NCBI RefSeq assembly: GCF_029227915.1
Contig: NC_079881.1
Span: forward strand, 20,313,501 to 20,377,500
DNA from: Hydractinia symbiolongicarpus
Lineage: Eukaryota; Cnidaria; Hydrozoa; Anthoathecata; Hydractiniidae
DNA length: 64,000 nt
Reading direction: 5' to 3'
Part shown: positions 54,710 to 64,000 of the stretch, one piece after another
Position numbering within the stretch: the stretch's first letter is position 1
Layout of the letters: each line of letters opens with the position of its first letter
Made by a program: the position numbers and the translations under genes
The notes under the pieces: generated by a model
What the model saw: only the letters and a program-made list of their open reading frames with translations
The model's database searches: none
What the model was told of the DNA's origin: nothing

Positions 54710-55527
54710 CTTTTTCTGTTTAACGTGTTGACTAACTTGTTTTTTTGTTATCGCAGCTCTTTAATAAATACATAACCAATCACTCTCCTCCGCTGACAAT
54801 TTAATAGGGACGAAATAACTAATTATTTCTTGCCGCACAACTCAACTGAAATTGATAACCTTTTGACATAAGTATAATGGCGTCATGAGTGGGTTTACTT
54901 TTGTGTAAAGCATTTTTAGTTTCGAACGATAACAACTTACGAAGATGGCTAACAACAACGATGAAAATAATATTTTTTCAATACGCATGTGCAGACTAAG
55001 GTAAGCCCACCAAAACAAATTTCCATTTTCTCTGCGATTAGAAAAAGGCATTTCGAGGTTGTGGGTAGAACATTGAATATTTTCGCGAAGTAAAAATGTT
55101 ACATAGAAATACTACTGATAAAAGCACGTAAAAAAGCGAATATAAGTTTTTTTTCTCTCTCTAAATTTATTGTGTTTGAGGGCTTGGTGTTAGTCAACCG
55201 CGACCCTCTAAGGCCCAGGGATTGCATAAATTAAAAAATTATGAAAAAACAAAAATGAAGATAAACTAAATATATATTACATATGTTATATTATTTACGA
55301 AAACAAAAATAAAATCCTAAAATGCGTCGCGGAAAGGTCAAAGAAAACTTTGTCAAAAAACATTTTATCCAAAAACGTACACCGGTACAATGCATTTTTT
55401 TTTTGCACAACTAAGAATTTCAATATTCAAAAAAATAAAATTTTAGCAATATATTTTTTTTAGTTTTTTTGCCGAGAATGTGATCATCAACTCCACTTAA
55501 ACGTACTTTAGAGATAGATATTAAAGC

Positions 55528-55584
55528 TCACGACTTTGTAGTTTCCACGACCAGCCTGGTAGATATATCAGCAGATGTTACAGC
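55528..55584 (-). CDS. Possible last exon of CSN1 (18 codons and stop)
   Basis: Minus strand: TTTTTACAG|GCT starts AVTSADISTRLVVETTKS and a TGA at 55528-55530. The phase (0) fits the end of the exon at 60115-60201 (ERRTK). The sequence does not resemble the usual CSN1 tail, in which a conserved LRAAVLRN-like stretch follows the same point, and it is 4.5 kb away. An alternative is at about 58198-58234 (GGQATRDDDVAH, stop). Low confidence for either. Confidence 0.25.
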   Translation of the reverse strand, partial: AVTSADISTRLVVETTKS

Positions 55585-57063
55585 CTGTAAAAATGGAGAC
55601 ATAAAAACTATGACGTTTGATATCTGACATTGCATAGTTAAATAATAATTCCGAATTATGCATTAGCTAATGCATTTTTAAAATTCTTAACCTCTTTATT
55701 ATGATGCTGATTGTGACGTAGATAACACAACATACCTTCTAAATAAATAAATGAATTAATAAATTATCTTGATGACAAGCATATATACACACACGCAAAA
55801 TATGCGCTTCGCCTGAACAACCTAAATAATTTAAACGCCCCGTTATGTGTATACGCCCTCCTGTAAGTAAACGCTATCTTTCAATTCACTAAAAAAGGAA
55901 AGATATTGCGAGTCTTGAGATGCCTTTCAACTTTACACGAGTCTTTAATCAAAGAAAATTCCGGAGAGAATTAGGCAATAAAGGCGACATACCTTTAGCC
56001 AAAAAATTTATTTGTTATTGCTAAAAAATTGACCTTAATCCAATAAACAACGCCCATGGCGTTTTTCTGAGCTTAAGTGCCGCAAATGATGGGTTAAGCG
56101 CCCGGGACTCAATTAATCGGCCTAATCGGTCATTTACGGTATGCGTAGGTGATGAAAGGTTAATTAAGGTCCTTACTACTTTGTAGTTTAAATGGACATC
56201 ATAACTTTATGTGTAACCAGCATAGCCTTAAATTTTCCAAAGATCTGAAGACGTGTAAGAAAAATGTTATAAAGAAAGAAAGATTAAAAAAAAATTAAAG
56301 AATTTTATACCTTACCTCTTGAGTTTTTATCTTTGATTCATTTACAATAGTTTATAAAGCAAAAAATTGTAGGAGCAGAAAAAATGTCCTGTATTATTAT
56401 ATTCAAGGCCTTTATGAACCAATAATAACACAAATAAAGAATAATAAACAAACAATTCACGGAGTTGCCACAAAAATAAATAAATAAATAAATAATAAAT
56501 AAAACGTGCTTTATTAAAGCGTGCCAGAAAAATTACCATAACAAAATTAGATTTTTCAAACAAGTTAGAATGAAAAATTCTGATGATGTGCTTAGAGACA
56601 TACTAACTAGGAAGTAGAAATAGACCTTGAGGAAAGTAAAATCGAGCTAAAAAACCAGCGAAAATTATCTCCCGCTAAAATTAACTAATCCGTTTTTTAA
56701 ATTTGCGTTCAACCTAAATATGAAAATTGGAAATCAGTTTAAATTCAACTTTTTTTTCGTTTTTTAATTGATTAATATGTGAAAAGGTAACAAATCATGT
56801 GACCAATCATATGACAATTCTAACCAACGAGAGCATTGTTTAGTATTCAGCAAAATAGTGTTGACTTACAACAGAGAAATGGATCGAATTTTTGCCCATT
56901 TCTCTCAAAAAAATAAATAAAGAAGAAATGATACGTCTGTACTAGCGTGATTATATATACGGCAGCAATTCGTATAAGATAATCTAGTTTTTATATAACA
57001 AGCTGTCTCGCTTTTAGTGCTGTCCTTTTGATTGAAATCAGTTTAGATATTTTTGAGAAGAAA

Positions 57064-57131
57064 CGCGCAAACAAACAACACACGCAAACAAACAACACGC
57101 GCAAACAAACAACACGCGCAAACGAACGGCG
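57064..57131. repeat. 17-bp minisatellite, 4 copies
   Basis: Unit CGCGCAAACAAACAACA at 57064-57080, 57081-57097, 57098-57114 and a diverged fourth to 57131. Non-coding. Confidence 0.9.
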
Positions 57132-57330
57132 TATATATCGATGGAAAATCTATTAGCGAGAAATATTTTTGAGTGAAAATTTTCTCCACCAATCAAAAAA
57201 TACGTCACTATACAAAATGTTTCGGGCGGGATTCTAAGAGAAAACATTATTTTTAGCAGTATCATAGATATAGTTTTAGGTACCTTTACCTTTTGTCATA
57301 GTGCATCCATTATCCATGTCTGTACAACCT

Positions 57331-57434
57331 ATCGAGAGTTTGCGCTGCCGTGTAGTATCGAGAGTTTGCGCTGCCGTGCAGTATCGAGAGTTTGCGCTGT
57401 TGTGTAGTATCGAGAGTTTGCGCTGTTGTGTAGT
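57331..57434. repeat. 26-bp minisatellite, 4 copies
   Basis: Units start ATCGAGAGTTTGCGCTG at 57331, 57357, 57383 and 57409. The first two carry CCGTG and the last two TTGTG, so variants are grouped, as expected from stepwise local duplication. Confidence 0.92.
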
Positions 57435-58842
57435 AGTCCTGTAGTCAACCTAGTTTCAAATTTTTAAGATTACTTCTAAGTGGTCACGTCCTCAGCACGG
57501 CTCCTCCGACTTTTTGATTTTCGCTATTAACAAATTTCACATTACGTCACCCGGGGCACAGTGGTCCTCTCAACCACTCAATATCTTACTTCCACAGGTG
57601 CAATTAGTTTTATAGACAAAACATTAACTCTGACAACACAGGTAATAAACTATTAGCAAATTACAGCTTTTCCGTCAGTTTGAAATTATAAATGAACTGC
57701 TCTTAATCTATTTTAAGCATTTCAAGCATTGCAATGTGGTCCAAGCCTCGCGTAGACGTCGCGAAGACTGGCTTTGAAGGATTTGGGTGGATTTAATTTC
57801 ACCAAGGCAGAGGGTTGTTTCACAAAAACTTTATTACACAATCTTTATCATGTCAAAAACATTGCGTTCCTTTAAAAAACAAACTCCTCGCGATATTCAC
57901 TGTCTAAAAAGGCGAAAATCTTTGATAATTTATCGTTAGTTGTTTGTTCGAAGAAATCTCTCTACAATGGGGTCGGAGAGACTCTGTGTGCTAACCATGC
58001 ACTGCAATACTTTTCTCCCGATGAAATGTGAGATCGATTGTATAAATGACCATACTTATAACTCTCACACAGAAATACCATAAATGCAATAAAAAATAGC
58101 GAAAAAAAATATTTTTTTGAATTTAGGTCGTTAAATTAAACATTTTAAACTACTGACAGTGATATTTTACAAAACGTTCTTCGTTTCATTCGTTTCGTCA
58201 GTGAGCTACATCGTCATCTCTTGTTGCTTGTCCACCCTAGTAAAAAGAAATTAAACTTTAACAAGCAATACGTTTCTGCGCATGATTGTAGTCTAGCCTT
58301 TTAATGTAGCAGCTATGTGTGATCAGCCAATCAATAACATACGAGTACGCACGCATGCGCAATTAAAATTATAAATATCAATTACAAGCTGCATGGGTAG
58401 TTGGGAAGAAGTTGTTTATTTGTTTGTGCCTCTATTGAAAGATCTCTCAACTGATTAGTTCTATTATGGTTAACTTATGGCTGAGCTCGTGTGTCATAGC
58501 AATGACTTTTATCATTGAGATATCTCATTAAAAGAAAGAAAAAAGTTCGCGTCTTTGCGAATTGGATATAACAGAAACTTTCGCGATGCAAATCGTGCGG
58601 GTATATATTATTTTTCTAAAAAATAAATCTTGAAAAAAAGAGAAAGACAATCAACCTTATCTTACTGCATTACAACAATAACAGCTTTTTTAATAGAACA
58701 GATTACGGTTTAGCTATTTTACGGACTGAAGGTTATTTAGGTACGGGTCACAAACAGGAAAAGAGAAGTCAATTTAAAGACCATAAAATAGAACAGGCCG
58801 CAAAATTTGATCTTTGTGCTTCATCGTCAGACCGGGCAAACA

Positions 58843-59017
58843 GTCCACACTGGACAAATAGTTCATACCAGACAAAAATAGTCCACACTGGACAAATAGT
58901 TCATACCAGACAAAAATAGTTCACACCGGACAAACAGTTCATACCAGACAAAAATAGTTCACACCGGACAAATAGTTCAGACCAGACAAAAATATTTCAC
59001 ACCGGACAAATAGTCCA
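58843..59017. repeat. 38-bp minisatellite, 4.6 copies
   Basis: Units at 58843, 58881, 58919 and 58957 plus a partial at 58995. Each 38-base unit is itself two related halves (GTCCACACTGGACAAATA and GTTCATACCAGACAAAAATA), so the array is a higher-order repeat of a roughly 19-base ancestor. Confidence 0.92.
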
Positions 59018-60114
59018 GGATCAAAGGTGTTTGTACAGGATAGCGCGCGTATTCCAAATAACGATAATCAACTGTATTTACATCATATCAACTTTTTTTT
59101 AGGTTCGTTTTTAAATTTATTTTGTAAGACATCCACTAAGATGTCGTTAAAATTTAACAAGCATGTTATGTCTCCAAAAGCGCAAGTTTTGTTTATTTAA
59201 ACAACTTGGCTAGTTTATTTACAATTTCTGTGTGGACATGGCATCGCTTTTAGGAAATATCTGGGAAACTATCGCCACCTTTATAATTCCTGTTTTTGCC
59301 CTTTTTGTATTTAATGACCAGTGCAGGCTCCACCATGATCAGCACGTCAGCACAGCACGTAAAATTTACGAATAATGCTCCGATGCACACAAATAAAACG
59401 AAAGAAGACTATCTTCACATACAGCCACGTCTCAAATGTGAGTAAAGAGAACGCTGAGAATAAAAAAAAAGGTTAATACAAAAATCACTTACAAAATTTA
59501 CACGGAGTTGTATTTGATGTTGCAAAACCACAGTGCGAAGAATCAGGGACTAAAGAATTTAAATTCGGAATAGAAATCATTTACACTGTATGAAACAGGC
59601 ATAATATAGTGAATTAAAAGTATACATATATAAACAATGTACAAAATACACCAAGTGGTAAGAGTTATTACAAATATTTGCTCAGAATAGCGTCTTCTAC
59701 TCAACTGAACATTCCCTTGAAATATCAATCAAATTTTCATGCTGAATGCTAAGCAGGATTGATTCATACTCTTAGTCCCTGACACGACTCGGATGAATGA
59801 ATCAACGACCTTCCCTCCTGGAAACGAACGCTCTACTACAACAGTGTTAAAAATGCAATACAACGCCAGGGTGTAATTCAGCATTCACAGTAGCTGTTAA
59901 ACGGCTATTTCCTAATTGAAATTTATCACAAATTTCCCAATTTATTAGAGGAGCTAATTACATTCACTACAAAATATGGGACTACAGCCCATTTAATTTC
60001 AGACTTCAATTATACCTAAGAACACCTTCATAAAACGCCTATTTGGGGATTTAATGGTTCTTATTTTACATTTCTGGATTACACCCTAAACGCATGATAG
60101 GCGTGTTTGCGTAC

Positions 60115-63100
60115 CTTTGTTCGACGTTCATATTCGCGACCTACTTCCAAAGCTTTCTCGAACGTGCAGCATCGGTGGTCGACGTCACGAGCGTAGAGAA
60201 CCTAAATGATTACAAGCCGTGGTAGAAATAAACGAAACATGAACAAACACCAATATACAACAACATGCTCATACACCAACAACAAACGCATGCTTATTTT
60301 GAGAACTTATTTGAAAAGCAGTGGTCAATATAGGATAATTCAAACTTTGTTTTTTAACTGACGAAAGATTTTTACTTAACCTTAACCCCCTCCCTTACCT
60401 TCAAACATTTCTCTGTACAGACTGACGTTTTAAAAATCCTTACCTTTTTTCTTGAATCTATTCTCGCAGATATTTGTCCATCTAAGATCAGCTGAGTCAA
60501 TTCGTTTTCTAGCAAGCCAACAGACGTGTTGAAAGAAGCAGCCATTTTGCTCAAGTCTGCAGACACGTACGGACTGAAATACTGCAGAGAAAAAAAAGAT
60601 TTTTTGCATATTTCTTATTGCTCTGGTTTTTTTCAAATGTGTAATAAAAACGTCAGAAAAAACTTGAAGAAACCAAAATACAGTTCCAGTGAAATATATC
60701 TGACCTGTATTAACGCTCTATTGCGTATTTGTGAATATAATTTATCGACATGCGGTGAGAGATAAACATCTAACAGCAAATTATCCTAAGCATAAAAATA
60801 AAAAATGTTATAAGTATCACCCAAACAGATTAGAAGTAAATCGAATATTCATGTAGTATACAAACATTGCATGCAGCTGTTCGACGCATATTTTATACTG
60901 CGCGAAACGAGTTAAATTCTCGCGAGTACGGTCCACAAAACTTAAAATTACAACAAGAGCCAGCAGGATTTCACTTGTAGAATTCGTTTGGATTACTTAC
61001 CTTCATACCAGCAAGAAGGTCCAAACATGTAGCATATTGCGAAGCGTAAAATTTGTGTAAGATATCCCGCAGCTGTGGTTGTAGTTCAAGGAATTGTTTG
61101 AAAGAGCTTATAAAGGAAAAAGCAAAATAAATATTGGATTGAAATGTAAATATCGAACTCTAAGAGATTAGAGGTCTATATTTCCGTTTAATACATAATA
61201 CATGAAATGGAAACACGAAAGCATGTTATACCTGCTTGAGAGAACTTTTTTCTGTAAGTCAACCCTATCAAACGTGGCTAGCGCACACAACCCGCCATAA
61301 ATGGCCACATCGTGAGCAGACAGCACCTAAAACAAAACACAAATCAAATATTCCAGCTTATTTTTTTCCAACTTCTACGGATGACTTTAACAAACATTTC
61401 AGGCTAATTTTGCTAAGTCCGAAATTTCAGGGTTTTTTTATGCCTGCTCTAATATTCAGTTGACGGATGCATTCACTTATACTTATCTTAAATTCTTTTT
61501 ATGACATATCATATTAAATTATTTTAAACTTTATAAACATTACGAGAAAGAGGACTCAAAACGTAAAATTAAAAATTGTTGCATTTGTAAATTCAACTCT
61601 TCTATGTCTAAGAAATAATCCTTGCAATGGAGAACATTGCAACATAAAATTCAAACCTGAGGGTAGTCCAAATGATCGAATGAAACCTGTAAAAACAACT
61701 TCGCTGCAGCTTTGTACTGTTTCTCCGAAAGTTCTGACAATCCTATACATTGAAAACAAAATATTTACACCTGCTTTCTTCCATACTTTGTGCCGTGTTG
61801 TTTAAAGGCCATATTTACAAGTACAGTGTATGATAAAACAAGTTTACTTTAAATAAATTTCTTTACAAAGTATATCTCAGTTTATTCAAAAAACACTTTT
61901 CACTTAAACTGAATTCTAACCTGTTCGGTCACGTGTTACTTTTAATAGTCAATCAAATCATGAATTTCCTGTGTGAAAATTAGTGTTGCTTACCTGCAGC
62001 GCATTTTAATCTTGCCAATATGCCAGCATTGATGTTTTTATTTTTTTCCTGAAATGACAACGAGAACAACAAGATTATTTGCACCACTAATTTTCCCAGA
62101 TTCCACAAATTCCACAAATTTTGCGAAAATTAATTCCTGCAAAATTAATAGAAAACTTGCTAAACTTAGCATTTACATAATATATGCGAATTTCCCTAAG
62201 GTGGTGACTTTTTCAAATTGAATTTTAATTTCAACAGTCTTTATTTTATGTCTCTCAAATAAAAAAATTAATTTTTGCAAATTATTACGACTTGCTGAGC
62301 TAGGGTAAGCTTTTCTCTGTAATTGTCTGTTTATTCCTATGTTTGTACAGAAAGGGATTGTTCAAATAGTGTTATGAGAACTCCTTTAAACATCATGCCT
62401 TCTAAAGTCTTTGCTAGAAAAGCTGAATTATTTGAAGAAGATATTTAATGAAATATAAACATATCCTTCATCATATTCTACTGAAAATTTTTCTCAGGAA
62501 GGGGTGGTTTTTGAGAAACATTTCATGTGGGATGTTAATAAATTGTAATAGGTTGTATATTTCCTGGAATCGGTATTGTCCCTCTCCCTCCACAATTAGG
62601 TTCAAGTACTTAAAATTTTAAAAAAAATAATGTCAATGTTTCAAACTTCTTTTTGCTCAATTCAAACTTAATTTCCAAACATTCAAAAGTACGTAAATTG
62701 ACTTCTGTTTTATTTTTCACCCTCACCATGCTGTACTTTATGCAAGAAGATAGTAAGCACATGATAACAAACATATGCCACGTAATTACTATCAAAAAAA
62801 CACTTACGTTAGAACTAGATGCTGATGACGTACTTTCAAATAAATCTGGAACTGCTTCGGCTTTGTGAACATACGTCTGAACATGAGACCAATTTTGCAT
62901 GTATATACTTACCTAAACAAACAGGAAGCCATAGAAAAAAAATAATTCTCCAAGCAAACCAACTTTCAAGAAATCAATCAGAGTTAAATACATACATACA
63001 TTTATCACATTCATACACATGTTGACAATGTGTTGCGCACATATGCAGTAATCACGAGCTCTTGAATAACATTTCAAGGCGTTGCTGCAAAAAAAGAAAA

Positions 63101-63680
63101 AGCGTTATTACAACATGTTTACACATCATTTGAAATAGTTAAATTAAAATTATTACAAAAAAACCCACCTGAAATCTCCCATGTCTAGATAATGATCACC
63201 TAAATCATCGTGACCACGCCTATGGAAAAATATCAGTAACAACATACACAGAGAATGGCATAACCTAAAGTTTCCTGTCGTAAAACATGCTTATGCACAG
63301 AAAGATTCTAAATGTGGATATAGATCTGGAGTCAATAATATCTTTAACACATCCTATCAAACTTAATCAACAATAAAAAGGACATAAAGGAGTATAATAA
63401 CCATCTTTAAAAAAAAAGAGAAAAAACATTAAGAAAAAGATTTTTTCGCGATGTACCTGATACTTTCTTTAATGGAGTTATGTTTATAAGTTTTTAAGTC
63501 TTGGTCTAATTTTTCAAGCTAAATAGAATGGACATGTTTAATAGTTATAGTATCTAAAAGAGATAAAGGCTAGTGTTATTTTAATATTGTTTCTCCTGTA
63601 CCTTAAGTTCAGCTTTTTTATTTGTTGTTTCGACCCAGTGAGTATCAAAATCTGATGCTGAGTTTCCATCCTCGTTATTT
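60115..63680 (-). CDS. GPS1: COP9 signalosome subunit 1 (CSN1), N-terminus beyond the window
   Basis: Subunit of the COP9 signalosome, which removes NEDD8 from cullins. Twelve exons in agreeing phases: 63602-63680, 63457-63518, 63169-63219, 63000-63084, 62808-62912, 61994-62048, 61657-61742, 61232-61326, 61001-61106, 60705-60785, 60444-60581 and 60115-60201. Diagnostic strings: [80 protein letters not shown]. The PCI winged-helix end is [20 protein letters not shown] to [16 protein letters not shown] and [16 protein letters not shown]. The helical-repeat (TPR-like) part comes first and the PCI domain last. About 340 residues are visible; a normal CSN1 has roughly 490-530. The 5' end lies right of 64000 and the terminal exon is unresolved. 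Confidence 0.93.
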
Positions 63681-64000
63681 CTAAATTTTAGAGTTAAAAT
63701 AATGTCTATCTTGTCAAAAGATATGGTTTTGTCAGTGGGCTTACAACATACTGAAAAGATACATGAAAAATGGTCCCATACAATTCACTGACTGATTTTT
63801 TTTAAAATAAAGTGAACATATATTGTACCAACCTTTAAAAAGCAAAGACAAAGCACCTGCACACATAGCTAGTGTTTGTCACTGCAATTTACGTCAAATT
63901 TTCAACACAACCGTATCACTTTTAAACTACCAGTGATTACCACCAACACAATTCACAGAAACATTAAAAATAGTTTTTGTGGCAGGGAGCCATAGGGCTA
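63681..64000. other. Right edge, probable CSN1 intron
   Basis: Upstream of the 63602-63680 exon, which begins in phase 2 and therefore needs a preceding exon. No convincing CSN1 coding sequence is visible before 64000, so that exon must lie outside the window. Confidence 0.5.

Larger units (their letters stand above)
55590..60110. other. 4.5-kb stretch, probably CSN1 intron or intergenic DNA
   Basis: No supported gene. It contains three minisatellites (57064-57131, 57331-57434, 58843-59017), GC-richer repeat-like sequence around 55840-56140 ending in TTTACGGTA, which recalls the TACCGTAA ends of the MITE at 19907, and a 45-codon plus-strand frame at 59238-59375 (see findings). Confidence 0.5.

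Noticed and set aside
58198-58234. Alternative CSN1 last exon (GGQATRDDDVAH, stop)
   Set aside because: Phase fits, but there is no similarity to CSN1 tails and the acceptor is weak; kept only as an alternative to 55528-55584.
60430-60636. 68-codon minus-strand frame overlapping the CSN1 PCI exon
   Set aside because: Shifted frame of exon 60444-60581, which is fixed by CSN1 similarity.
1-64000. CRISPR array, bacterial operon or defence system
   Set aside because: Spliced genes with GT-AG introns and metazoan proteins show this is eukaryotic nuclear DNA; the tandem arrays lack unique spacers.

Overview
The window is AT-rich, intron-rich metazoan nuclear DNA. Gene content, compact introns and the transposon mix (CR1/L2-like and RTE-like non-LTR elements, a tyrosine-recombinase element, short GGGGCTAAATAAA-type inverted-repeat elements) suggest a cnidarian, perhaps a hydrozoan. 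That placement is inference; the sequence alone does not prove it.

All three genes lie on the minus strand, head to tail. (1) 189-52158 is one complete axonemal dynein heavy chain gene of the outer-arm beta class (DNAH9/11/17 group, closest in character to DNAH17). I traced 63 coding exons. They join without a frame break into 13,410 coding bases (4,469 residues plus stop), the expected size for the family. Read from high to low coordinates they give tail, linker, AAA1-AAA4 with four P-loops, the stalk and microtubule-binding domain, AAA5-AAA6 and the C-terminal domain. (2) 53761-54351 is a one-exon coding region for a 196-residue four-helix membrane protein that I do not recognise; it has an intron in its 5' UTR. 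(3) From about 60115 to beyond the right edge lies the C-terminal two thirds of COP9 signalosome subunit 1 (CSN1/GPS1) in 12 clear exons. Its last exon is uncertain, possibly at 55528-55584.

The dynein gene is compact over most of its length (exons every 100-500 bases from 189 to about 33 kb), but its 5' introns are large: intron 2 is 6.1 kb and intron 1 is 9.3 kb. These hold most of the mobile DNA. It includes two RTE-type 3' ends; a family of repeats rich in the palindrome TGACGTCA; a SINE-like retroposon with a tRNA-like core inside a hairpin and 10-12 bp target-site duplications; and a nested structure at 47730-50789. In that structure a decayed tyrosine-recombinase gene between about 270-bp direct repeats was split by a young, 5'-truncated CR1/L2-like retrotransposon with an intact reverse-transcriptase frame. 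Another SINE copy lies in intron 10 and a MITE in the intron at 19490-22201.

The right side (52.2-60 kb) holds a CpG-containing promoter-side region, a 26-base G run, a family of CAACCTCGTTCCCAGGG inverted repeats and three unrelated minisatellites within 2 kb. The dynein acts in ciliary motility and CSN1 in cullin deneddylation; nothing in the sequence links the neighbouring genes functionally.
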